DNA from: Streptomyces sp. ALI-76-A
Lineage (GTDB): Bacteria; Actinomycetota; Actinomycetes; Streptomycetales; Streptomycetaceae
Direction of reading: 5' to 3'
Assembly (NCBI RefSeq): GCF_030287445.1
Contig: NZ_JASVWB010000003.1
Coordinates: 62,001 to 126,000 of the forward strand
Length of the DNA: 64,000 nt
Shown: piece after piece, positions 50,054-58,190 of the stretch
Numbering within the stretch: position 1 is the first letter of the stretch
Layout of the letters: the number at the start of each line of letters is the position of its first letter
Notes under the pieces: model-generated
Told to the model about the DNA's origin: nothing
Seen by the model: only the letters and a program-made list of their open reading frames with translations
The model's database searches: none
Made by a program: the position numbers and the translations under genes

Positions 50054-51373
50054 ATGAGTGACAGCCCGCGGCCGGACACGGACTTCCCGGGAGTGCCCGA
50101 GATGGGACGGGTGGGAGAACTGCGGACCGATGTCTGTGTGGTCGGTGCCGGGCCCGCCGGGCTCGCGCTCACCCTGATGCTGCTGCGCTCCGGCGTCCGG
50201 GTCGCCCTGCTGGAGCGCTCCACCGGACTGCGCCGCGACTTCCACGGCGAGATCATCCAGCCCGGCGGCCAGCGCGTCCTCGGTGACCTGGGCGTCCTCG
50301 ACGCGGCCCGGGCCCATGGGGCCTGCCCGTTGCGGGGCTTCCAGGTTCTCCAGGACCAACGGCTGCTGCTCGACATCGACTACCGGCGCCTGCCGGCGCC
50401 GTACGACTGCCTGCTCGCGCTGCCCCAGCGGCACCTGCTGCATGAACTGCTCGCCGGTTGCCGTGAGCTGCCGGGCTTCACCTCGCTGGGCGGCTACCGG
50501 CTCAGCGCGCTGCTGCGGGACGGCCGGGCGGTCACCGGGGTCGTGGCGCAGCGCGGGAACGGGCAGACCACGACGGTGCGGGCGCGGGTCGTCGTCGGCG
50601 CCGACGGCCGGTACTCCCGCACCCGGATGCTGGCCGGCATCGACGCCGGACGGACCGAGGCGTTCGACCAGGACGTGGTGTGGTTCGCGCTGCCCGCAGG
50701 GGGCCGGGCCCCCGGACACGTACAGGTCCACCGCACGGCACGCGGCGCCCTCCTCGTCCACGACACCCACCCCGACCTGCTGCGGGTCGGCTGGACCCTG
50801 CCGCACCGCAGCTGGAACCGGATCGCGGCCCTGGGGATCGACCCCATCCGGCGCGAACTGAGCGAAGCCCTGCCGCAGTTCGCGGACCTGTTCCAGGAAC
50901 ATCCGCCCGCGCTGGCGGACCTGAAGCTGCTCGACGTGTTCGCCGCCCAGGCGGGGGAGTGGGTGCGCGACGGGCTGATGCTCGTCGGCGACAGCGCCCA
51001 CACGCACGGACCGATCGGCGCCCAGGGCATCAACCTCGCGTTGCAGGACGCGGCCGCCGCCCATCCCGTCCTGCTCGACGCCGTCCGCACCGGCGACGCG
51101 AGCCGGGCCCGGCTGCTGCCCTACGAGCAGCGGCGCAGGCCGGTCGCCGCGGCCGTGCACCGGATGCAGCGGATGCAGGCCAAGGCGCTGCTCGGCCGCG
51201 GCGGTCCCGTCACCACCCGGCTGCGCTCCCGTGCCGCGGCCCTGGTGACCCGCTCCCGCCTCGGGGAGCGCATCACCCGCAAGGTCGCCTACGGCACCGA
51301 CCCGGTCACCGTGCGCACCGATCTCCTCGGCGCCGAGCCCGCCGCGCTCAGAACGACAGGTGATCGGGCGTGA
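50054..51373 (+). CDS. FAD-dependent monooxygenase/hydroxylase (class A)
   Basis: The product is 439 residues from an ATG with GGAGGA upstream. It has the dinucleotide-binding motif VCVVGAGPAGLALTLMLLRS near residue 27, the DG-like motif VVVGADGRYSRTRML, and the FAD ribityl motif LMLVGDSAHTHGPIGAQGIN followed by LALQDAA. It belongs to the PHBH-like flavin monooxygenases that hydroxylate aromatic or polyketide rings using NAD(P)H and oxygen. Lacking the C-terminal thioredoxin-like domain of the enzyme at 54386, it is a different subclass. It overlaps the convergent SnoaL-like gene by 26 bp. Confidence 0.9.
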   Translation: MSDSPRPDTDFPGVPEMGRVGELRTDVCVVGAGPAGLALTLMLLRSGVRVALLERSTGLRRDFHGEIIQPGGQRVLGDLGVLDAARAHGACPLRGFQVLQDQRLLLDIDYRRLPAPYDCLLALPQRHLLHELLAGCRELPGFTSLGGYRLSALLRDGRAVTGVVAQRGNGQTTTVRARVVVGADGRYSRTRMLAGIDAGRTEAFDQDVVWFALPAGGRAPGHVQVHRTARGALLVHDTHPDLLRVGWTLPHRSWNRIAALGIDPIRRELSEALPQFADLFQEHPPALADLKLLDVFAAQAGEWVRDGLMLVGDSAHTHGPIGAQGINLALQDAAAAHPVLLDAVRTGDASRARLLPYEQRRRPVAAAVHRMQRMQAKALLGRGGPVTTRLRSRAAALVTRSRLGERITRKVAYGTDPVTVRTDLLGAEPAALRTTGDRA

Positions 51374-51812
51374 CGCGGCGTTCGCGGGTCAGGAGGGTGC
51401 CGGTGGCCTCGTCGTGGACCAGGACGTCCTCGACCACCGCGCTCGGGCCGATGACCGGGGTGGCGTGCCAGGGATGGGTGACCGCGACCAGCGTGTAGTA
51501 GTGGGCGCGCAGGGTGCCGTCGGGGTCCGGGTCCACGCGCAGCATGTTGAACCAGTGGCGCCGGCGCACCGGCTCGGCGCCGAACTTCCGGGCGTGGGCG
51601 GCCCGCAGCCCCGCCGCGATCGCCGTACGGCCGCGCAGCGCGGGAGCGTGGGGCGACGGTACGAAGACCCCGTCCGCGGTGAACGTCGCGGCGAACTCCT
51701 CCGCCCGCAGGTCGTCCAGCAGGGCGACCTGACCGGCGTAGAACTGCTGCACCCGCGCGTACAGGACGGCCGGGTCGGCGCCGAGTCGCACCTCCGGGGC
51801 ATAACTCGTCAT
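51348..51812 (-). CDS. SnoaL-like (NTF2-fold) protein, copy 1
   Basis: The product is 154 residues from the ATG at 51812 with GGAGGTCC upstream. It has VQQFYAGQVALLDDLRAEEF near residue 21, then ATFTADGVFVPSPHAPALRG, HWFNMLRVDPDPDGTLRAHY and a final VEDVLVHDEATGTLLTRERR. This is the NTF2-like pattern (FYA..Q....D....E.FA..FT.DG.F) seen in small polyketide cyclases, hydroxylase-like proteins and ring-hydroxylating dioxygenase beta-like proteins. It is paralogous to the next gene on the same strand, with which it probably forms a pair. Confidence 0.82.
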   Translation of the reverse strand: MTSYAPEVRLGADPAVLYARVQQFYAGQVALLDDLRAEEFAATFTADGVFVPSPHAPALRGRTAIAAGLRAAHARKFGAEPVRRRHWFNMLRVDPDPDGTLRAHYYTLVAVTHPWHATPVIGPSAVVEDVLVHDEATGTLLTRERRVTPDHLSF

Positions 51813-51859
51813 GGCGGACCTCCAGGTCTGGTGGGTGTGCGCGAACTGGGACGGGAGCG

Positions 51860-52321
51860 TCAGGCCAGGTCGTCGCGGGTGACGACGCGGTGGCGGGTGA
51901 GCCACGTGCCGCGCGCGCGGACGAGGACGTCCTCCATCACGCACACCCGCAGCAGCTTCGAGGAACCGCCGCGCTCCGTGACGTACACCAGGGCGTAGCA
52001 GCGCGTGCGCAGCTCGTCGTCGCGCCGCGACCGTACGTCGAGCATGCCGATCCAGTGCCGCAGCTGCCGGCCGCCGTGCTCCTGCTGGGCCTTGTTGCGC
52101 AGTACGTTCGCCGCCAGGTCGGCACGGCCGCGCACGGGTTCGTCGAGGGTGGGGACGTCGAAGACGGCGTCCTCGGTGAAGGTGGCCGCCCAGCGCTCGG
52201 CGTCGTGCGCGTCGAAGAGCTGCATCTGGTGCGAGTAGAACTGCTGGACCTGCGCGTACAGGTCGCCGAACGCGGGTTCCGCGGTGGGGTGGTCGGCGCG
52301 AATGAGCATGTCCGTGGTCAT
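51860..52321 (-). CDS. SnoaL-like (NTF2-fold) protein, copy 2
   Basis: The product is 153 residues from the ATG at 52321 with GGAGGTCC upstream, the same ribosome binding site arrangement as its neighbour. Matching blocks are VQQFYSHQMQLFDAHDAERW, ATFTEDAVFDVPTLDEPVRG, HWIGMLDVRSRRDDELRTRC and VMEDVLVRARGTWLTRHRV. The two paralogues may form a heterodimer, as seen for NTF2-fold proteins in some aromatic polyketide pathways, where they take part in ring hydroxylation or cyclisation. Substrate cannot be told from sequence. Confidence 0.82.
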   Translation of the reverse strand: MTTDMLIRADHPTAEPAFGDLYAQVQQFYSHQMQLFDAHDAERWAATFTEDAVFDVPTLDEPVRGRADLAANVLRNKAQQEHGGRQLRHWIGMLDVRSRRDDELRTRCYALVYVTERGGSSKLLRVCVMEDVLVRARGTWLTRHRVVTRDDLA

Positions 52322-52467
52322 GTGACCGGACCTCCGTTCCGTCGTGTGGGCCCCACTCTCCGCAGCACAGATCGAGCATTCTTCGAACATTCCTCAAGCG
52401 GTCCGGCAGAACGTGAGTCTCGCCGAGCGGTTCGCGCCGCCCGCCGAGACCCGGAGGAGAACGAGCC

Positions 52468-54054
52468 GTGCCGGACTTCACCTACCCCGACCTCTCGGTC
52501 GACGGCCTGCTGCGCTCGGCGGCCGAGCGCGACCCGTACGGCGTCGCCGTGCGCACCGCGGACACGGCCGTGTCCTTCCGCGAACTGGACGAGCGGGCCG
52601 ACCGGATCGCCGCGTATCTGCGGCAGGAGACCGGCGGCCGGCCCGGCGTACGGGTCGGTGTCGCCAACATCCTCGACCCCGTCTTCGCCGCCGCCTATTA
52701 CGGCGTAATACGCAGTGGGGCCACGGTCGTCCTGGTCAACCCGCTGATCGGCGAGGACGGGCTGCGGCACGTCTTCGCCACGGCCGACGTCGAGATCGCG
52801 CTGGTGCCCTCGGCCACCGCCGGGCTGCTGGCCAAGACGCGCGGCAAGCTGCCCGCGCTGCGCGCCGTCGTGGTGACGGACGCGCCGGACGGCGCGGTGC
52901 CCGCGGAATGCCTGGCGCTGCACACCGCCCTGGACGCCGCGCCGGACGCCCCCGAGGAGCACCACGCCGACCTGGACGCCGTCGCCTGCGTGCAGTTCAC
53001 CACCGGCACCACCGGCCGCCCCAAGGGCGTGCTGCTCACCCACCGCAACGTGGTCGCCAACGCCCGGCAGACCGCGCTCGCCCACCGGCTGGAGCGCGAC
53101 TCGGTCACCGTCAACCATCTGCCGCTGTACCACGTCATGCACCTCAACTCGGCGGTCGACGCGGGGGCCTGCCAGGTGCTGTGCCGGGATCCGGACCCGG
53201 TGGTCTCGCTGGCCGTGGCCGCCGCCACCGGCGCCACCCACTACTACGGGCTGCCCGCGCGGCTGCACCGCCTCGCCGCGGACGAGCGGCTGCCCGCGAC
53301 ACCGCTCAAGGCACGGGGCGGGTCCCGGCTCAGGGCCGTGCTGTCCGGTGGCTCGGGACTGCGCCCGGAGGCCGCCGGCACGCTGCGCGACCTGCTCCGC
53401 GTCCCCGTGATCCAGGGCTACGGCATGGCCGAGCTGTCGCCGCTCACCCACTGCCAGCAGCCCGGCCGTGACCGTCCCGGCGCGGTCGGTGCCCCGGTGC
53501 CCGGTACCGAGTGCCGGCTCGTCGACCTGGTCACCCGCCGTCCGGTCGACGTCTGGTCCTCCGGGGAGGTACAGGTCAGGGGCCCTCAGCTGATGGCCGG
53601 TTACCTCGGCGAGGACACCTGCGCGCGCGTCGACGCGGACGGCTGGTTCTCCACCGGGGACGTCGGATACGTCGACGACGACGGCGCCCTGTGGCTGGTG
53701 GACCGGGTCGACGACATCTTCAAGTACGACAACGAGATCGTCTCGCCCAGCCGTGTCGAACGGATCATCGCCGCCGACGCCCGGGTCGCCGACTGCGTGG
53801 TCGCCGACTGGCCCGACGAGACCCACGGCGGACTCGTCTGGGCGGGCGTCGTCCTGCGCGACGACCACGACTCCCATGACGCCCACCAGGTGCTCGACGT
53901 CCTCGACTCGGTCGCGGCCCGGGCCAACGAGCACCTCGCACATTTCGAACGGATCCGCCTGACCGAAGCCCTGGACGCCGTGCCCCGCACCCCCACCGGG
54001 AAGCCGGCGCGGCGACTGGTGCGGCGGCGGCTCACCGCGCGGGCCGCGTGCTGA
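52468..54054 (+). CDS. Acyl-AMP ligase / acyl-CoA synthetase
   Basis: The product is 528 residues from a GTG with GGAGGA upstream. It has the adenylation core motifs: VQFTTGTTGRPKGVLLTHRN (A3), VIQGYGMAELSPL (A5), WFSTGDVGYVDDDG (A7), LVDRVDDIFKYDNEIVSPSR (A8) and PRTPTGKPARRLV with the catalytic lysine (A10). It activates a carboxylic acid with ATP and passes it to CoA or a carrier protein. In this cluster it could load a starter or a side-chain acid onto the tandem ACP. A near-perfect parS-like palindrome is embedded at 52695, encoding YYGVI. Confidence 0.9.
   Translation: MPDFTYPDLSVDGLLRSAAERDPYGVAVRTADTAVSFRELDERADRIAAYLRQETGGRPGVRVGVANILDPVFAAAYYGVIRSGATVVLVNPLIGEDGLRHVFATADVEIALVPSATAGLLAKTRGKLPALRAVVVTDAPDGAVPAECLALHTALDAAPDAPEEHHADLDAVACVQFTTGTTGRPKGVLLTHRNVVANARQTALAHRLERDSVTVNHLPLYHVMHLNSAVDAGACQVLCRDPDPVVSLAVAAATGATHYYGLPARLHRLAADERLPATPLKARGGSRLRAVLSGGSGLRPEAAGTLRDLLRVPVIQGYGMAELSPLTHCQQPGRDRPGAVGAPVPGTECRLVDLVTRRPVDVWSSGEVQVRGPQLMAGYLGEDTCARVDADGWFSTGDVGYVDDDGALWLVDRVDDIFKYDNEIVSPSRVERIIAADARVADCVVADWPDETHGGLVWAGVVLRDDHDSHDAHQVLDVLDSVAARANEHLAHFERIRLTEALDAVPRTPTGKPARRLVRRRLTARAAC
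52695..52711. promoter_or_regulatory. parS-like site 4, inside the acyl-AMP ligase gene
   Basis: CTATTACG-G-CGTAATAC matches the 8-bp-arm palindrome of the parAB region at 15 of 16 arm positions. It encodes YYGVI with GTA and ATA codons, which are very unusual in this GC-rich gene. Confidence 0.5.
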
Positions 54055-54098
54055 CCTCCCCGACCGACCCCGACATCCCTCTTCCCCAGGAGCAGACC

Positions 54099-54386
54099 AT
54101 GGTGACCTTCGTCAACAAGCTGACCGTGCACGGCGACCTCGACACCTTCCTCGCCGTCAAGGGCAAGCTCACCGCCTACATGTCCGCCCAGCCCGGATAC
54201 GTCAGCCACCTGACCCTCCGCCACGCGGGCGCGCCCAACGTCTTCCTCGAGCTCGCCGTGTGGCAGGACGCCGGCGCCCACAAGAAGGCCGTGCGCAGTG
54301 AGGAGTTCCAGTCCCTGGTCAAGGGCCTGGGCCCGCTGGCCACGCCCGAGCCGGGGCTGTACGAGATCGTCGAGGAGAGCGTGTGA
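54099..54386 (+). CDS. ABM-type quinone-forming monooxygenase
   Basis: The product is 95 residues from the ATG at 54099 with CAGGAG upstream. It has the small ferredoxin-like ABM fold: VTFVNKLTVHGDLDTFLAVK, MSAQPGYVSHLTLRHAG, FLELAVWQDAGAHKKAVRSE and EFQSLVKGLGPL. Cofactor-free enzymes of this family (ActVA-Orf6, TcmH type) oxidise phenolic rings to quinones in aromatic polyketide pathways. Its stop lies on the start of the next hydroxylase gene (TGATG), so they are co-translated. Confidence 0.88.
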   Translation: MVTFVNKLTVHGDLDTFLAVKGKLTAYMSAQPGYVSHLTLRHAGAPNVFLELAVWQDAGAHKKAVRSEEFQSLVKGLGPLATPEPGLYEIVEESV

Positions 54387-56107
54387 TGCACGGTCTCGAC
54401 CGACCGCGGGTGCTGGTCGTCGGCGCGGGCCCCGTCGGCCTGACCGCCGCCCACGAACTCGCCCGCAGGGGAGTGCGGGTGCGGCTGGTCGACGCCGCGC
54501 CCGGACCCGCCCCGACCAGCCGGGCCGTGGCCGTGCACCCGCGCACCCTGGAGACGTTCGCGCAGATGGGCGTCGTCGACGGCCTGATCGCGCGGGGACG
54601 GCAGAACCGGGCCTTCACCATGTACTCCGGGGGGCGCCGGCTGGTGCGGCTGGAGGCCGACTACTCGACGATGCCGACCTCGTACCCGTACACGCTGATC
54701 GTCCCCCAGGCCGAGACCGAGGCCGTGCTGCGCGAGGCCGTGGCCCGCCTCGGCGTCGACGTCGAGTGGGGCGTGAAGCTGACCGGGTTCGAGCAGGACG
54801 CGGACGGTGTGAGCGTCCGTCTGCGCGACGCCGACGGTGTGCAGGAGACCACCCGGACCTCGTGGCTGGTCGGCTGCGACGGCGGGCACAGCACCGTGCG
54901 CAAGCTGCTCGGGCTGGAGCTGATCGGCGAGTCCAGCGAGACGTGGATGCTCGCCGACGCACCCGTCGAGACCGACCTGCCGCCCGACACCATCTACTGG
55001 ACCCACACCGGCGGGCAGGCCCTGATGATGGTGCCCTACGCCCGCGACGGGCACTGGCGGCTGCTGGACACCGCGCCCGCACCGGACGGCGGCACCGCGG
55101 GACTGGGGGCCAAGCTGTCCAAGGGGCTCGGCCGCGAGGTCCGGGTCGGCGAGGCCGAGTGGACGTCCGTGTTCACCTTCCAGCAGCGGATGGTGGAGCG
55201 GATGCACCAGGGCCGCGTCTTCGTGGCCGGGGACGCCGCCCACGTGCACAGCCCCGCCTCCGGGCAGGGCATGAACACCGGCGTCCAGGAGGCCTACAAC
55301 CTCGCCTGGAAGCTCGCCCAGGTCGACCAGGGCCACGCCGGTCGGGTCCTGCTCGACACCTACAGCGAGGAGCGGGTGCCGGTCGGCGAGGCCCTGCTCG
55401 GCTCCACCCGCACGGCGACCTTCCTCGTCCAGCTGAAGAACCTGCTGGCCTCGGCCGCGCTGCCGGTCGTCTTCGGTGTCGTCCGCGCCGTGCCGGCGCT
55501 GCGCCGGGCCATCCAGCGCAAGGTCCTCGGCGGCATGTCCGGCCTGCGCATCGGGTACCCCGAGTCCTCCCTGACCACCGTCGAGGCGTACCGGCACCTC
55601 CAGGGCGCCGGACCCGCGGCGACGGCCGGGACCACCCCGGCCCCCGGACCCCGCCCCGGACAGCGGGTCACGCAGACCGGGGTCCACCACCCCTCCTCGC
55701 CCGGCTGCCGCGCCCTGCACGACGAACTGCGCGACCCCCGCTGGTCGTTGCTGTTCGCCGCGGACGGCACCGGACCCGGCGACGCGCCCGCCGGCGTCGC
55801 CGTGACGGCCGCCGTCCAGTACGGGGAGTGGCTGTCCGTGCGGACGGTGGGCGCGGGGCGCGCCGACGGACCCGCCCCGCTCGCCGACCCCGACGCCCGG
55901 CTGCGGTTCGCGCTCGGCCTGGCACCGGGCTGCTGGGTGCTGGTGCGCCCGGACGGCTATGTCGCCGCGCGCGGCACCCGGTTGACCCGCGCCGTGCTGG
56001 ACCTGGCCCTCGCCCCGCTGGGGCTCGCCGCCCCGCTCGCCGGGGAGGCCGTGCGGGAACCGGCCTCGGGCCTGCCCACCCCCGTCCACCCTCCGAAGGA
56101 GTACTGA
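54386..56107 (+). CDS. FAD-dependent aromatic polyketide hydroxylase with thioredoxin-like C-terminus
   Basis: The product is 573 residues from the ATG at 54386; a GTG one codon earlier is also possible. It has VLVVGAGPVGLTAAHELARR near residue 9, the substrate-domain block RAVAVHPRTLETFAQMGVVD, LVGCDGGHSTVRKLLGLELI, and VFVAGDAAHVHSPASGQGMN followed by TGVQEAYNLAWKL. The final 170 residues form the inactive thioredoxin-like domain of the PgaE/RdmE group. These enzymes hydroxylate angucycline, anthracycline and related rings. It belongs to the plus-strand tailoring operon with the ABM gene and the ketoreductase. Confidence 0.93.
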   Translation: MHGLDRPRVLVVGAGPVGLTAAHELARRGVRVRLVDAAPGPAPTSRAVAVHPRTLETFAQMGVVDGLIARGRQNRAFTMYSGGRRLVRLEADYSTMPTSYPYTLIVPQAETEAVLREAVARLGVDVEWGVKLTGFEQDADGVSVRLRDADGVQETTRTSWLVGCDGGHSTVRKLLGLELIGESSETWMLADAPVETDLPPDTIYWTHTGGQALMMVPYARDGHWRLLDTAPAPDGGTAGLGAKLSKGLGREVRVGEAEWTSVFTFQQRMVERMHQGRVFVAGDAAHVHSPASGQGMNTGVQEAYNLAWKLAQVDQGHAGRVLLDTYSEERVPVGEALLGSTRTATFLVQLKNLLASAALPVVFGVVRAVPALRRAIQRKVLGGMSGLRIGYPESSLTTVEAYRHLQGAGPAATAGTTPAPGPRPGQRVTQTGVHHPSSPGCRALHDELRDPRWSLLFAADGTGPGDAPAGVAVTAAVQYGEWLSVRTVGAGRADGPAPLADPDARLRFALGLAPGCWVLVRPDGYVAARGTRLTRAVLDLALAPLGLAAPLAGEAVREPASGLPTPVHPPKEY

Positions 56108-56109
56108 TC

Positions 56110-56892
56110 GTGACCGACAACCAGCCCTCCGCCCTGGTGACGGGCGGGACCAGCGGGATCGGCCTGGCGGTGGCCCGGGAGCTGGGCCGCAGCGGCCACC
56201 GGGTGTTCCTGTGCGCCCGGGACGAGCAGCAGGTCAAGCAGACCGTCGAGGACCTGCGCGGCGAGGGCCTCACCGTCGACGGCATCGCGGCCGACGTACG
56301 CGACAAGGAGTCGGTGGCCCGTCTGGTCGCCGCCGCCGTCCAGGCCCACGGGCCGATCGGCGTCCTGGTCAACAACGCCGGACGCAGCGGCGGCGGGGTG
56401 ACCGCCGATCTGACGGACGAGCTGTGGGACGACGTCATCGACACCAACCTGAACAGCGTCTTCCGCGTCACCCGGGAGGTGCTGAGGAACGGCGGCCTGC
56501 CCGACACCGAGGGCGGCCGGATCATCAACATCGCCTCCACCGCCGGCAAGCAGGGCGTCCTGCTCGGCGCCCCCTACAGTGCCTCCAAGCACGGCGTCGT
56601 CGGCTTCACCAAGGCCCTGGGCCGGGAACTGGCCCCCGCCGGCATCACCGTCAACGCGGTGTGCCCCGGCTATGTCGAGACCCCCATGGCCCAGCGCGTG
56701 CGCCAGGGCTACGCGGCCGCCTGGGACACCACCGAGGACCACGTCCAGGAGCAGTTCGAGGCCAAGATCCCCCTGGGCCGCTACTCCACCTCCGAGGAGG
56801 TCGCCGCGCTCGTCGGCTACCTCGCCTCCCCGCCCGCAGCCTCCATCACGGCCCAGGCCCTCAACGTCTGCGGCGGACTCGGCACCTACTGA
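56110..56892 (+). CDS. Type II PKS ketoreductase (ActIII-like SDR)
   Basis: The product is 260 residues from the GTG at 56110 with GAAGGAG upstream, two bases after the hydroxylase stop. It has the SDR motifs ALVTGGTSGIGLAVARELGR, VLVNNAGRSGGG, IINIASTAGKQGVLLGAPYS with the Tyr-x3-Lys of the active site, and the C-terminal ALNVCGGLGTY that marks the ActIII ketoreductase group. It reduces a carbonyl, normally C-9, of the nascent poly-beta-ketone, which fixes first-ring folding. Its presence agrees with didomain, reducing-type aromatase/cyclases in this cluster. Confidence 0.95.
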   Translation: MTDNQPSALVTGGTSGIGLAVARELGRSGHRVFLCARDEQQVKQTVEDLRGEGLTVDGIAADVRDKESVARLVAAAVQAHGPIGVLVNNAGRSGGGVTADLTDELWDDVIDTNLNSVFRVTREVLRNGGLPDTEGGRIINIASTAGKQGVLLGAPYSASKHGVVGFTKALGRELAPAGITVNAVCPGYVETPMAQRVRQGYAAAWDTTEDHVQEQFEAKIPLGRYSTSEEVAALVGYLASPPAASITAQALNVCGGLGTY

Positions 56893-56941
56893 TCCCCGCA
56901 CCGCGCACCGACTGATCACCACGAAGAGAAGAGGTACCGAA

Positions 56942-57898
56942 GTGCCGACTGAGCAGATGCACCGCACATCGCACTCGGTCGAGGTGGACGCCCCGGCCGG
57001 AGTCGTCTACGGGCTGATCTCCGACGCGCAGCGGTGGCCGCTGTTCTTCCCGGAGAACGTGCACGTGGAGCGGCTGGAGTTCGACGGCACGAACGAGCGG
57101 CTGCGGATGTGGGCGACAGTCGACGGCAGGGTCAGGTCGTGGATCTCGGAACGGGCCCAGGACCCCGCCACACGGTGCGTGGAGTTCCGGCACACGCATC
57201 CGCAGCTGCCCGTGACGACGATGCGCGGAACGTGGATCGCCGAGGAACGGGCGGACGGGACCAGTGTGCTGACGCTGCTGCACGACTTCGCGGTGCACGG
57301 CGACAGCGCCCGCGACACGGCCTGGGTGGAGCAGGTCCTCGACACCAACTCCAGGGCGGAACTGGCGAGTCTGCGGTCCCTCGCCGAGCGGTGGAAGCGG
57401 TTCGACGAGCTCGTGCTGTCCTTCGAGGACACGGTGCGCATCCAGGCGCCGGCCGAGCACGTGTACGACTTCCTCTACCGGGTCGCGGACTGGCCCACGC
57501 TGATCCCGCATGTGGCGCGGCTGGAGCTGACGGAGGACGCCCCCGGGGTGCAGCTGATGTCGATGGACACGCTGACCGCGGACGGGGCCGTGCACACCAC
57601 CGAGTCGGTGCGGATCTGTTTCCCGCACGCCGGGCGCATCGTCTACAAGCAGACCGCGACGCCCGCGCTCATGGAGGCGCACACCGGGGAGTGGAACGTC
57701 GTGTCCGACGTGGACGGGGTGACCGCCGTCGCGCAGCACAGCGTGGTGCTGCGGGAGGAGGCCGTGGAGCAGGTGCTGGGCGCCGACGCGGACCTCGACC
57801 GGGCCCGCCGCTACGTGCGCGAGGCCCTCGGGCGCAACTCCACCGCGACGCTTCAGCTGGCCCGGCGGTACGCGGAGTCCGTGGCCCGGGCGGCGTGA
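56942..57898 (+). CDS. Didomain aromatase/cyclase (SRPBCC x2), copy 2
   Basis: The product is 318 residues from the GTG at 56942 with AGAAGAGG upstream. Domain 1 includes TSHSVEVDAPAGVVYGLISD and WPLFFPENVHVERLEFDGTN; domain 2 includes FEDTVRIQAPAEHVYDFLYR, VADWPTLIPHVARLEL and ESVRICFPHAGRIVYKQTAT. It matches the protein at 41694 throughout, so one is probably a duplicate of the other or they handle different chains. It follows the ketoreductase in a plus-strand tailoring operon, which a terminator closes. Two didomain aromatases in one cluster are unusual. Confidence 0.92.
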   Translation: MPTEQMHRTSHSVEVDAPAGVVYGLISDAQRWPLFFPENVHVERLEFDGTNERLRMWATVDGRVRSWISERAQDPATRCVEFRHTHPQLPVTTMRGTWIAEERADGTSVLTLLHDFAVHGDSARDTAWVEQVLDTNSRAELASLRSLAERWKRFDELVLSFEDTVRIQAPAEHVYDFLYRVADWPTLIPHVARLELTEDAPGVQLMSMDTLTADGAVHTTESVRICFPHAGRIVYKQTATPALMEAHTGEWNVVSDVDGVTAVAQHSVVLREEAVEQVLGADADLDRARRYVREALGRNSTATLQLARRYAESVARAA

Positions 57899-57944
57899 GG
57901 AGCGGTCGCCGCCCGTTCACCGACGGTCACCAGGCGATCCGAGG

Positions 57945-57982
57945 CTGCCGCGCCCCCTTGGGAGGGGACGCGGCAGTTCTTT
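57945..57982 (+). terminator. Intrinsic terminator after aromatase/cyclase 2
   Basis: Arms CTGCCGCG (57945-57952) and CGCGGCAG (57969-57976), with inner C4/G4 pairing, are followed by TTCTTT. It lies 47 bp after the aromatase/cyclase stop and ends the operon. Confidence 0.8.
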
Positions 57983-58190
57983 CGCGGGTCGGGCCCGGTC
58001 GGGAAACGGTCGGGGAAGGGCCGGGTCCCGCCGGAGTGCCGCTGGGGAACCGGTCGAGGGAAAACCGACGACGCGGTCTGTTCAGCGGGTTCGAGCGAGC
58101 GGCCGTCGCTGCCGCCCCGGATTCCTGGACGACACGTCGAGAGCCGCTCCAGCGCTCTTCGAGGAGCCGCCGTCAGCGTCAGGCACAGGT

